From Candidatus Uabimicrobium amorphum (GTDB lineage: Bacteria > Planctomycetota > Uabimicrobiia > Uabimicrobiales > Uabimicrobiaceae), in assembly GCF_009002475.1 (NCBI RefSeq), contig NZ_AP019860.1:2046001-2110000 (forward strand): a stretch of 64,000 nucleotides of DNA, written 5' to 3'. Both the position numbers and the translations under genes were made by a program. Below the pieces are notes generated by a model. That model had not been told where the DNA came from, ran no database searches, and saw nothing but the letters and a program-made list of their open reading frames with translations. Shown here in pieces: positions 55,954-64,000 of the stretch. The number at the start of each line of letters is the position of its first letter. Positions within the stretch are counted from its first letter, which is position 1.

Positions 55954-56835
55954 TTACTCCACGACAGGAGATTGTCCACGTAGGATGCTATTGTCTTCCC
56001 AAAATTGTGTTTGGTCTATTTTAATCGGTTCTGCGATCATTTCTTCCGAAATTTTGCCGCTACTTGCGTAAAACGCAATGGGGTTTTTCCAGAATAGTTT
56101 TTCGATATCGGCGTCGGAGAAATTTGCCTCCTTCATCAAACCAGCTGTTTTCGGTATATTTAGTGGATCACTCATCCCCCAATCCGCGGAACTATTTACT
56201 AAAATTCTTTCCACACCGTATTGCTGCACTAACTTCACCATGCGGTCTTTGCTCATTTTCGTTTGGGGATAAATAGTGTGCCCTGCCCAACAATCTGTCT
56301 GCTCTAAAACGAGAGGTAGTGTTTCCTCCATGTTGTGGTCTATCACTACCTGCTTTTGATTTATTCCCACTTCCTTAACGATATCAATGGAACGTTGAGT
56401 ACCTTCTTTTTTATTACGGTGTGGCGTATGAATAATCACGGGTAAATTATGCTCCTTTGCCAATTGCAACTGTGCAAGAAAATACTTTTCTTCGACGCTT
56501 GTCATATCATCGAGACCTATTTCACCTATACCAAGAACGCTTTCTTTGTGTATGTATAGTGGTAATAGTTCCATAACCTCTGGAGCGATGTGTGAATTGG
56601 CTTCTCTAGGATTGAGAGCGATGGTGCAAAAGTGATGTATACCAAACTGTGAAGCTCTAAATCTTTCCCAACCAATAATTGTTTTCAAATAATCTTCGTA
56701 TGTACCTGCGTGAGTACGCGGCTGTCCTAACCAAAAAGCCGGTTCACATACGGCACGAATTCCCATCTCCACCATTCTTTGGTAATCGTCGGTAGTACGT
56801 GCTGTCATATGAATATGTGGATCAAAAAACTTCAT
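55954..56835 (-). CDS. TatD-family metal-dependent hydrolase of the ebo type
   Basis: The 293-residue protein has the amidohydrolase metal motif DPHIH (5-9), a conserved Glu in GIGEIGLD, IIHTPH, and a late Asp in SSADWG. Sequence and length fit the TatD-like hydrolase that accompanies EboA in ebo gene clusters. Its ATG overlaps the EboA stop (ATGA), so the two are translated together. The substrate is unknown. Confidence 0.78.
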   Translation of the reverse strand: MKFFDPHIHMTARTTDDYQRMVEMGIRAVCEPAFWLGQPRTHAGTYEDYLKTIIGWERFRASQFGIHHFCTIALNPREANSHIAPEVMELLPLYIHKESVLGIGEIGLDDMTSVEEKYFLAQLQLAKEHNLPVIIHTPHRNKKEGTQRSIDIVKEVGINQKQVVIDHNMEETLPLVLEQTDCWAGHTIYPQTKMSKDRMVKLVQQYGVERILVNSSADWGMSDPLNIPKTAGLMKEANFSDADIEKLFWKNPIAFYASSGKISEEMIAEPIKIDQTQFWEDNSILRGQSPVVE

Positions 56836-57677
56836 TTATTTCTCCTTCGGTCAATAATTTGCTGCAAAATTTCCTTTGTGGGTATATGGTCTTCTATCTC
56901 AATTTGTTTTTCAACGAATGAATCTTGTACATCTTCTTCGTGTAGCAGCGAACACGCTACCCAGTAGCGATGAAGAACAGATTTGTGATGCAAATATCGG
57001 TATACACGCTCCCTATCCTTTCCATGGGAAAACGGACAGGCGATCAACCACAAATCGCAAGGAAAATCTCTATTCGCCGCCTCACGTTCGTCGATATATT
57101 GATTTGCCATACGACTCAGTGCCTCATTCGTTTTTTGCACAAGGCCATATATTTTGGCAATAGAAATATTCATGAACACGGCTTTTAAAACCATATTGTT
57201 AAATTCTTGTGTGGAAAAATAATCGTATGGATATGGATTCCCACAACATAGTGCTGCAAGAACATCGGGGATATTTGTACGGACACACGAATGAGCAATG
57301 TGCGCAAGTTTTTCTCTATATTGAGAAATAGCGAGTATTTTAAGAAGCGAACACTGCTCCTTGGTATCAGCAATACGATAACTTTTTTCTATGGCTTCCA
57401 CATAGTCTTTCTCTGGCAAAAATTGAATTCTTTTTACAATTGCAGCACGAATCATGTCTTCGAGCGACCAATAATCAAACTCGATATTTGCCATAACATT
57501 TTTTAACTTTTCTCTATCTTCCCCGGTAATTTTTATATCACAATTGAACATATATACCTTTGAAAATATTTCAATAAACTTGTTCGTCGTGTATGAATTT
57601 TCAAGTTGTTGCAGTTGCTTCTGCAACGACAAATACTTTTCAGCAGGTATATATTTCTCGATAATAGCATCGAACAT
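56832..57677 (-). CDS. eboA: EboA-domain protein
   Basis: The 281-residue protein carries the EboA hallmark region CGNPYPYDYFSTQEFNNMVLKAVF (about 167-190) and a helical make-up typical of that family. Ebo clusters occur in cyanobacteria, algal plastids and other bacteria and have been linked to traffic of metabolites. The other ebo genes (UbiA-like, dehydroquinate synthase-like, isomerase-like, phosphodiesterase-like) are not here. Confidence 0.72.
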   Translation of the reverse strand: MFDAIIEKYIPAEKYLSLQKQLQQLENSYTTNKFIEIFSKVYMFNCDIKITGEDREKLKNVMANIEFDYWSLEDMIRAAIVKRIQFLPEKDYVEAIEKSYRIADTKEQCSLLKILAISQYREKLAHIAHSCVRTNIPDVLAALCCGNPYPYDYFSTQEFNNMVLKAVFMNISIAKIYGLVQKTNEALSRMANQYIDEREAANRDFPCDLWLIACPFSHGKDRERVYRYLHHKSVLHRYWVACSLLHEEDVQDSFVEKQIEIEDHIPTKEILQQIIDRRRNK

Positions 57678-57806
57678 AAAGCTTCTTTCTAATTTTGAAC
57701 GCGAGGATATCTACAAAAATCAATTTGCCAAATATTTCTGTATATCATAAAATATGGACTACAAAAGATAAACTACTTTTCTCCATTTTCGTGGAGATCG
57801 CAAAAA

Positions 57807-57876
57807 TTGACAGGATTAACAGGATTACTAGGATAAATTTGCCTCTTTCTCCTGTTCATCCTGTTAATCCTGTCAA
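57807..57876. repeat. 19-base inverted repeat built from a 9-base unit
   Basis: TTGACAGGATTAACAGGAT (57807-57825) and its exact reverse complement (57858-57876) flank a 32-base loop. Each arm holds two ACAGGATTA-type units. Similar ATCCTGTTAATCCTGTCAA repeats occur between genes in many bacteria. Confidence 0.8.
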
Positions 57877-57932
57877 ATGATTATTTTATACACAAAAAAC
57901 TAAAAAATTAGTTTTTCTGGAACGGAAAGCGA

Positions 57933-59318
57933 ATGTCGAAAAAGAATTTCAAAATATTAGCCGTCGATGATGATGAGGCTATTATAAAGTACATTCAAGT
58001 ACAGTTACTCAAGCAAGGTTACGATTTAGAAGTTACTACGGACGAACATGAAGCTCTGTCACTTGTAAAAAAAAGTTTTTTTGATGTTGTGATTACTGAC
58101 TTATACATGCCGCAAATTTCTGGTTTGGAAATTCTCAAAGAAATAAAACAAGTGTCGTCAAAAACAAATGTCATTGTCATGACAGCATCCAACGATGTTG
58201 GTCATTCACTAACAGCTATGGAAGAAGGCGCTTACGATTATTTGTTAAAGCCCATTTCTCCTGAGTTACTCACATTGCGCATCGAATATTTGTATACGCT
58301 CAAAAAACAAGCGCAAGAAACAAATGCCCTGCGTTTGCAACTAGAATCGCAATACCGTTTTGGCAACATCATTGGAAAAAGCAAACCAATGCAAGTCGTA
58401 TTTGAAAAAATACAGATGGTTGCAAACAGTGCCAGCACGATTATTGTCCAAGGACCGAGTGGCACGGGAAAAGAGCTGATCGCCCATGCTCTTCATTACA
58501 ATAGTGATCGTCGTGACAAAGCTTTCATAAAAGTCAGCTGTGGTATTTTCAACACCGAAATTCTTGAAAGCGAACTATTTGGTCACGAAAAAGGTGCTTT
58601 TACGGGAGCGTTGCGTCAAAAAATTGGACGATTTGAACTAGCAAACCACGGAACCATTTTTCTAGATGATGTCGATGACATCCCCCTCGCCACCCAAGTG
58701 AAACTTTTGCGGGTTTTGCAAGAACGCGAGTTTGAGAGAGTTGGTGGAGAAAAAACACTAAAAGTCGACGTACGTGTAATTGCCGCGACAAAAAAAGATT
58801 TAAAACTATTAGTCGCCGAAGGTAAGTTTCGCGAAGACCTTTACTATCGCCTGAATGTTATTCCAATTGTGCTACCCCCTCTTGCCGAGAGGAAGGAAGA
58901 TATTCCATTATTGGTTTCTTTTTTCATAAAGAAATATCAACGAAAAAAGAAAATTTCAACGGATTTGTCCCCAGAAGTCGCAAAGTTAGTGCGCAATTAT
59001 CAATGGCCTGGTAATGTACGTGAACTGGAAAATGCCGTTGAACATGCTGTGGCATTCTGTAAACAGGGACTGCTTAATATCATCCACTTCCCTGAAGAAA
59101 TTCAAAAAGTAGCAAAGCCAGACACCATCACTCTAGACATTGGTAACAGTGAAGAAGTAGATTTTAACGAAATGGTAAATGGCTTTGAAAAGAAGTTGCT
59201 CATTTGGGCCGCGGACAAAGCCGATGGACATCAAACCAAAATGGCAAAGGTACTCAATCTACCACGTACTACTTTACGCGACAAGCTCATCAGACACAAA
59301 CTAATTGAGGCTTTGTAA
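57933..59318 (+). CDS. Sigma-54-dependent response regulator (NtrC type)
   Basis: The 461-residue protein has a receiver domain with acidic pocket D12-D14 and phospho-acceptor D56. An AAA+ domain follows with Walker A GPSGTGKE and the sigma-54 contact loop GAFTGA. A C-terminal Fis-like helix-turn-helix (KMAKVLNLPRTTLRDKLIRH) completes it. It should drive sigma-54 promoters when phosphorylated. No sensor kinase gene is beside it, so the partner is elsewhere. The next gene follows by 85 bases. Confidence 0.92.
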   Translation: MSKKNFKILAVDDDEAIIKYIQVQLLKQGYDLEVTTDEHEALSLVKKSFFDVVITDLYMPQISGLEILKEIKQVSSKTNVIVMTASNDVGHSLTAMEEGAYDYLLKPISPELLTLRIEYLYTLKKQAQETNALRLQLESQYRFGNIIGKSKPMQVVFEKIQMVANSASTIIVQGPSGTGKELIAHALHYNSDRRDKAFIKVSCGIFNTEILESELFGHEKGAFTGALRQKIGRFELANHGTIFLDDVDDIPLATQVKLLRVLQEREFERVGGEKTLKVDVRVIAATKKDLKLLVAEGKFREDLYYRLNVIPIVLPPLAERKEDIPLLVSFFIKKYQRKKKISTDLSPEVAKLVRNYQWPGNVRELENAVEHAVAFCKQGLLNIIHFPEEIQKVAKPDTITLDIGNSEEVDFNEMVNGFEKKLLIWAADKADGHQTKMAKVLNLPRTTLRDKLIRHKLIEAL

Positions 59319-59403
59319 ACGTACAAACACTTCATTCTTATGTTACGTCTAAAAGATGTACAAATTTAAACAAGGTACACAAACAACTCTAAGGAGGATA
59401 AGT

Positions 59404-61155
59404 ATGGTACGTGCATTTTATATTCTGACAATTGCATCGGCAATGCTATTTGTAGTGGTTAAAACAAATTCACCAGATGATCTCCACATAAACCAAACAG
59501 AAGTTTTCACCGAAACTATGGATGAAAAAATACCTGAGTGGGACTTGCTACTTGTGGAAGAAGAGAAACACTCTCCCCAAGAGACAAATATTGACGATGA
59601 TCAGCCACAACAAATAGCGGAAATCGACTCGCAAAGTGACAATGAGAATGACTTTGATTATGAAGACTTTGAAGAACAATACGATGACTTTTTTTCTGCG
59701 GAATCTGTTAGCTCAGAGGTAAACTATACCACAGATAATTCAACGCAGTTGTTCATAGAAGATAAACTCAAAATGTACTTGCAAGAGCGAAAACAACAGC
59801 GTCTTGCAGAAAATGCCTTTCGTCCTGGCAGTCGCAATGCTGATGACTCCTCATTTCGCCCTGGCAGTCGTAACACTGATGACACATCGTTTCGCCCAGG
59901 TAGTCGAACCGAAGAAACCTCCTATTTTCGCCCTGGAAGCCGTACAGAACATAACGGCTCTTTTCGTCCGGGCAGTTCGTCAACATTTCGCCCTGGTAGT
60001 CAAAAGTTTCGTCCTGGGTCGTCGAAGTCATTTCGTCCTGGATCGTCGAAGTCATTTCGTCCTGGGTCGTCGAAGTCATTTCGTCCTGGATCGGTAAAGT
60101 CGTTTCGCCCTGGATCAGCCAAGTCGTTTCGCCCTGGGTCGGCAAAATCATTTCGTCCTGGCGGTGTGGTATTCGATACGCAAATTCGTCATCCACAGCT
60201 TATAAAAATGTCGATAGAAAATTCTTCGCTCGTTTTTCTGACAAAGTCGGGAAAAAAAGTTTATTTCAAAACAAATTTTTCCAACGAAGAATTACAAAGG
60301 CTAGCTGTTGCTGTTAAAGAGTGGGAAGGATTTGCTCTTAGCCAAAACAACACAGATAAAGGATGCTATACATTTTCTCATCCTCTTCTCTACGGAACCT
60401 CCATTATAGACGTCATTAACGAGTTAGATACATTGACGGGTGAAATTTACTATGGAAACACACGTCGTGCTTCGTCATACGGCAAGTATGAATCTCAAGC
60501 ACTAGGGTATCGTAGTGTTATGGACGATTTACATGCTTTTTTGCGTGAAAATGACACTGAATCTGCCAAAATTTTACTACTAGAGTACTTTAATTTTTTC
60601 GATGGTAACCCCGCTACGTTTACCAAGCAAAGAATAAATACAGCTCTAGAAAACGATCAATTGCTCATTGACAAACAAATTTTGGCACTGGAGCTTTTTC
60701 CAAGTTTGTGCGATTCCAACTCCATGTATCGTGCCGTAAGCCCGCAAGAACTTTTTACACAACAACAATTTGTGCGCGCTCACAGCGCTGTAGCTCTCTT
60801 CAATAAAAATAATATGAACTATGCGCAAGATGTACGTATGGAAAAAGCCATTGAAGTTGCACAAATTGTCGGTTTGTTTCTCGGATATTCTGCAGATATC
60901 AATATTGACGCGGAATCATTTGCACAAAAAACACCAGGAGAGACATACGAACCCCAAGCAGCTTTCGGTTATAACGGCTCACTTTACAACCGCGTTTGGA
61001 AAAACCTGACATCGCAAGAAAAACAAACGCTGCGTCGTGCCTTAGACGGAGCAATTGATACGATGCGACAAATTCCCGAAAGAAAAGTAGATGTGGTGAC
61101 ATTAGAAAACTATCTCATCCCTCAAATTTGGAGAAAAGTCAACGCAACTCACTAG
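59404..61155 (+). CDS. Exported protein with 13 FRPGS repeats
   Basis: The 583-residue protein has an N-terminal hydrophobic segment (about 5-20), a strongly acidic region (about 40-105), thirteen FRPGS/FRPGG units (139-254) and a C-terminal domain of about 330 residues of unknown family. I chose the ATG at 59404 because AAGGAGG lies 6 bases upstream. The repeat spacer shortens from 13 residues to 8 (FRPGSSKS), and the last units are nearly identical 24-base DNA repeats. Surface adhesion or an unstructured linker is possible; no function is known to me. Confidence 0.7.
   Translation: MVRAFYILTIASAMLFVVVKTNSPDDLHINQTEVFTETMDEKIPEWDLLLVEEEKHSPQETNIDDDQPQQIAEIDSQSDNENDFDYEDFEEQYDDFFSAESVSSEVNYTTDNSTQLFIEDKLKMYLQERKQQRLAENAFRPGSRNADDSSFRPGSRNTDDTSFRPGSRTEETSYFRPGSRTEHNGSFRPGSSSTFRPGSQKFRPGSSKSFRPGSSKSFRPGSSKSFRPGSVKSFRPGSAKSFRPGSAKSFRPGGVVFDTQIRHPQLIKMSIENSSLVFLTKSGKKVYFKTNFSNEELQRLAVAVKEWEGFALSQNNTDKGCYTFSHPLLYGTSIIDVINELDTLTGEIYYGNTRRASSYGKYESQALGYRSVMDDLHAFLRENDTESAKILLLEYFNFFDGNPATFTKQRINTALENDQLLIDKQILALELFPSLCDSNSMYRAVSPQELFTQQQFVRAHSAVALFNKNNMNYAQDVRMEKAIEVAQIVGLFLGYSADINIDAESFAQKTPGETYEPQAAFGYNGSLYNRVWKNLTSQEKQTLRRALDGAIDTMRQIPERKVDVVTLENYLIPQIWRKVNATH
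59818..60165 (+). repeat. FRPGS coding repeat array
   Basis: Thirteen in-frame copies of a TTTCGTCCTGG core. The central copies (about 60005-60150) repeat every 24 bases with few changes, so copy number may vary by slippage. Confidence 0.88.
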
Positions 61156-61182
61156 TTTTTAGAACTTGATAATAAACTTAGG

Positions 61183-61200
61183 TCCCCATTTTCATGGGGA
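61183..61200 (+). terminator. Hairpin after the FRPGS gene
   Basis: TCCCCAT and ATGGGGA form a 7-base stem with a 4-base loop. The T run is poor, so the terminator call is moderate. A similar weaker hairpin (CTCCA / TGGAG) lies at 57781-57796. Confidence 0.5.
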
Positions 61201-61226
61201 TCTAAAAATAAATTAGGAAAACGATC

Positions 61227-61910
61227 ATGGACAACATCACCCGCGAAAAAACGTTGGCGGCGACTGCCGCTGTTTCACGAATAAAACCGAACATGATTGT
61301 GGGTTTAGGTAGTGGCTCTACGGCAGAAATTGCGGTACAGTTACTTGGTGAAAAAGTAAAAAATGGTATGCAAATAACAGGTGTTCCTAGTTCTGTCACC
61401 ACAAAAAAACTCGCACAAACTTTTGACATCCCACTCATCACCGATGCCGTTCCTGCAAAAATAGACATCACCATAGATGGAGCCGATGAATTTGATGAAA
61501 ATCTAAATTTAATAAAAGGAGGCGGTGGCGCCCTCCTTCACGAAAAAATAGTGGCAAGTGCCAGCCGTGAACTAATTATCATTGTCGATTCACGTAAAAC
61601 GGCGCGACCGCTAGGTAGTAGTTTCCACTTACCCGTAGAAGTTATTCCCTATGCCCATGTTATTGTCGAACAAACTCTTTGCCAGCTAGGCTCCACACCT
61701 AAGTTGCGCCGCAACAACGACAAGCCGTTCGTTACAGATGAAGGAAATTATATTTTAGATTGTAATTTTAACACCATTGCAAATCCACAAAAACTAGCCT
61801 CTGACATTTCGCAGATACCTGGTGTTGTAGAGCATGGAATGTTTATAGGTATGGCCACAAGAATTATTATTGGCAGCGGTGAAACCACACGTGAACTACA
61901 AGCGACATAA
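61227..61910 (+). CDS. rpiA: Ribose-5-phosphate isomerase A
   Basis: The 227-residue protein matches the family length. It has the phosphate-binding GLGSGSTA, the catalytic DGADE and KGGGGAL motifs, and converts ribose 5-phosphate to ribulose 5-phosphate in the pentose phosphate pathway. The ATG has AGGA 9 bases upstream. Confidence 0.95.
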   Translation: MDNITREKTLAATAAVSRIKPNMIVGLGSGSTAEIAVQLLGEKVKNGMQITGVPSSVTTKKLAQTFDIPLITDAVPAKIDITIDGADEFDENLNLIKGGGGALLHEKIVASASRELIIIVDSRKTARPLGSSFHLPVEVIPYAHVIVEQTLCQLGSTPKLRRNNDKPFVTDEGNYILDCNFNTIANPQKLASDISQIPGVVEHGMFIGMATRIIIGSGETTRELQAT

Positions 61911-61944
61911 AAATATTATCTAGATCATCAGGAAAGGGCTTGCT

Positions 61945-64000
61945 GTGAAATACACCACCATACTGATTATTGTCATTAGTTTTCTTTTTGCACATGGACA
62001 GTCTGCCTTATTACAAACTCCACATACAGAAAATTACAATGAAACACTTGCCAAATACCCTTTTCGTTTTTCTCCCACTTCAGCACAAACAGTTATTAGT
62101 AAACTGAAAAAAACTACTCAAGTACCTCTAACGATCTCGACGATAGAAAAACCACTTCTAAAAGATGCACTGGATGGGCGCTTTGACTCTTTTTCCATTT
62201 CCGAAGCGGCCCTAATTGCTTCAGGTATTACCGATAAAAATCTTCGCACTGTGTACCAAAAAAAAATACATAGCATTTTTCAAACCATTCGCCGTGATTT
62301 GCCCGCGAAAACCTCACAAAAAAAAATAGCATTTTACCTGTTATTGTACTTACATAAAAACCATCTACAACACTATGACATTCGTTCTTCCAGTCTACCT
62401 AAGCTATTAGACGATGGTATTTATAACTGTGTGTCTTCATCACTTCTGTATAACATACTAGCACAAAAACTCGGTCTCGATGTACGCGGAGTGGAAGCAC
62501 CAGAGCATTGTTTTTCTATTGTGTATCACAATGGCAATGCATGGGATATAGAAACAACATCACCTGCCGGATTTGACGCCGCACATGCAAAAGACACCAC
62601 TAAAATCACCGTCCACACTGATGGCTATGTTATGAAAAAAAGTTTACGCCGCGAAATGAGTGTGGATCGTCAGGTGGCTATGATTTACTATAATCGCGGT
62701 GTGGACCTTGGTAAAAAAAAGCAGTACATTGCTTCTACCGTGGAATATTTTAAAGCACTCCTCATCGACAATGACTTCCATACGGCCTGTCAAAACACCA
62801 TTGTCAATTTCGCTTACTATGCGCGACAACTCAGTGCAAAAGGGAAAACCAATAAGGCTTTGCAAATACTAAAGTTAGGTCTAGAATTAGCCCCGAACGA
62901 CAAGAATTTGCGCAATGATCTCTATGTAATGATGCGTAATTGGTCCATAGATTTAATTCAAAATAAAAAATTCGATCGTGCAACACAAGTTCTGCAAAAA
63001 GCGCAAAAGTATTTTCCGCGCGATCGCGATTTGGCGTTTTTAATTTGTAGTGCTCAACTACAGAAAGCTCTAGGACACAAACAAAATTTCCTACATGCGA
63101 TGCAAATTTTACAACGAGCCATCGACAGCGCAGACAAAGAAATACAGAGCGAAATTCGCCAAGCGCGTTGGTATGTAATTGATGAGCATGCTCGATATCA
63201 AACACGTAAAAACCAGTGGCAAAAGGCCATTGCTATTTACGAATGGGGATTGGCCCTTAAAGAAGGAGAAACGCTGCGCAACAACTGGATTAAGACATAC
63301 ATAGACTGGGCCGAATCGATACAAAATAGCGATAAGCTCCAAGCTATCGCCATATACGAAAAAGCGTTGGAGAGTTCTCCACAAAAAGCACACTTTCAAT
63401 CCAGAGTAATGCTCCTTTATCAAGAAATGTACAATAAAGAACTTCAACGTCAAAAACATGCGCGCGCTTTTGCCTGGATTACGAGATTATACGAGATGTT
63501 TCCTAATGAACAAGCGGTAAAAAACAATTTGTGGTATGTTTACCAAGAATGGCATAAACATCTCATTAAAAATAAAAAATATAACGATGCACACCAAAAT
63601 TTTCGCGATGTCACCACGAAATTTCCGCAAGAATACACCAGCATTCGCGGAATATACACGGCGGTCAGCAACGAATATGCCATGAACTATGCCCAAAAAA
63701 ATGTATATTCTCATGCTTTGGCAATATACAGTGGCCTTCGTCAAAATCTGCCGGAAGACAAACAGATTGAAAATAATTTTCATTATTTGTTGCAAGAAGG
63801 AGTAAAACACTTTCTCGCGCAAAAAAAATACGCAAGCATCCATCAATTAACCACAATACTACGTAAAAAATTACCACAAGAAGAACGCATCATGCAAATC
63901 GTCGTCACACAGTTGGTTAAAAACGCCCAAGAAACCAAAGAACCATACGCCGTGTACCAAATAGCAAAATGCCTACGTAATTTTCCCACACAAAAAAATA
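61945..64000 (+). CDS. Secreted transglutaminase-like protein with TPR repeats (partial)
   Basis: The frame starts at GTG 61945 with GGAAAGG 7 bases upstream and is open to the window end, at least 685 residues. A signal peptide (about 1-19) leads a transglutaminase-like domain. Its triad is visible: C162 in YNCVSSS, H188 in EHCFSIVY and D201 in WDIETTSP. From about residue 250, helical TPR-type repeats follow (AIAIYEWGLALKEGE, AIAIYEKALESSPQK). It may be a protease- or amidase-like envelope protein. It follows rpiA by 34 bases and could be co-transcribed. Confidence 0.78.
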   Translation, partial: MKYTTILIIVISFLFAHGQSALLQTPHTENYNETLAKYPFRFSPTSAQTVISKLKKTTQVPLTISTIEKPLLKDALDGRFDSFSISEAALIASGITDKNLRTVYQKKIHSIFQTIRRDLPAKTSQKKIAFYLLLYLHKNHLQHYDIRSSSLPKLLDDGIYNCVSSSLLYNILAQKLGLDVRGVEAPEHCFSIVYHNGNAWDIETTSPAGFDAAHAKDTTKITVHTDGYVMKKSLRREMSVDRQVAMIYYNRGVDLGKKKQYIASTVEYFKALLIDNDFHTACQNTIVNFAYYARQLSAKGKTNKALQILKLGLELAPNDKNLRNDLYVMMRNWSIDLIQNKKFDRATQVLQKAQKYFPRDRDLAFLICSAQLQKALGHKQNFLHAMQILQRAIDSADKEIQSEIRQARWYVIDEHARYQTRKNQWQKAIAIYEWGLALKEGETLRNNWIKTYIDWAESIQNSDKLQAIAIYEKALESSPQKAHFQSRVMLLYQEMYNKELQRQKHARAFAWITRLYEMFPNEQAVKNNLWYVYQEWHKHLIKNKKYNDAHQNFRDVTTKFPQEYTSIRGIYTAVSNEYAMNYAQKNVYSHALAIYSGLRQNLPEDKQIENNFHYLLQEGVKHFLAQKKYASIHQLTTILRKKLPQEERIMQIVVTQLVKNAQETKEPYAVYQIAKCLRNFPTQKN

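Noticed and set aside
60005..60150. CRISPR array
   Set aside because: The 24-base periodicity is an in-frame protein repeat (FRPGSxKS) with no variable spacers and no cas genes nearby.
1..64000. tRNA, rRNA, insertion sequences or phage genes
   Set aside because: I saw no transposase, integrase or phage structural gene, and no cloverleaf or rRNA-like sequence. A tRNA or rRNA covariance scan would settle the RNA part.

Overview
The window is an AT-rich stretch of bacterial chromosome. The gene content suggests a planctomycete: a large Ser/Thr kinase with a WD40-like half, a PEGA-like repeat protein, an isolated EboA/TatD pair, and many secreted proteins of unknown family. A Candidatus Uabimicrobium-like lineage is plausible but cannot be proven from the sequence alone.

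Layout. (1) 1-2972: the end of a saccharopine-dehydrogenase-like gene, a membrane protein, a secreted repeat protein and cytidine deaminase. (2) 3200-46379: one regulated locus. It holds a Fur-superfamily repressor gene that looks like Zur (3532-3963), two flavoprotein oxidoreductases, and a minus-strand run of ABC ATPase, two ABC-2 permeases, a giant nonribosomal peptide synthetase (NRPS) and an MFS exporter. A divergent gene for a secreted His-rich seven-repeat beta-propeller closes it. Eight copies of a 7-1-7 palindrome (TGCAATTnAATTGCA) lie at the promoters of this block, and I saw none elsewhere. Five sit beside or inside recognisable -35/-10 boxes. (3) 46635-64000: ordinary chromosomal genes: a GAF protein, the kinase, a nucleotidyltransferase, SSB, a THUMP methyltransferase, a possible ADP-ribosyltransferase-fold protein, EboA/TatD, a sigma-54 response regulator, an FRPGS-repeat protein, ribose-5-phosphate isomerase, and a transglutaminase-like TPR protein that runs off the end.

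The NRPS. Nine modules read in order: A-T / C-A-T-E / C-A-T / C-A-T-E / C-A-T // TubC-dock-C-A-T / C-A-T / C-A-T-E / C-A-T-E. The specificity residues I read give Cys - D-X - Z - D-X - Ser - Cys - Cys - D-X - D-Y, where X, Y and Z are unassigned codes. C-domain types agree with the E domains: each C after an E domain is of the D-accepting type. There is no heterocyclisation domain, so three free Cys thiols are expected. There is no thioesterase, and the last module ends in an E domain. A one-base deletion in a seven-G run splits the first NRPS gene exactly at the phosphopantetheine serine of module 4.

Working model (inference): metal limitation, most likely zinc, relieves a Zur-like repressor. 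This switches on a roughly 38-kb operon that makes and exports a thiol-rich peptide metallophore, together with two flavoproteins and a His-rich exported propeller. I know of no described zincophore system with this composition.
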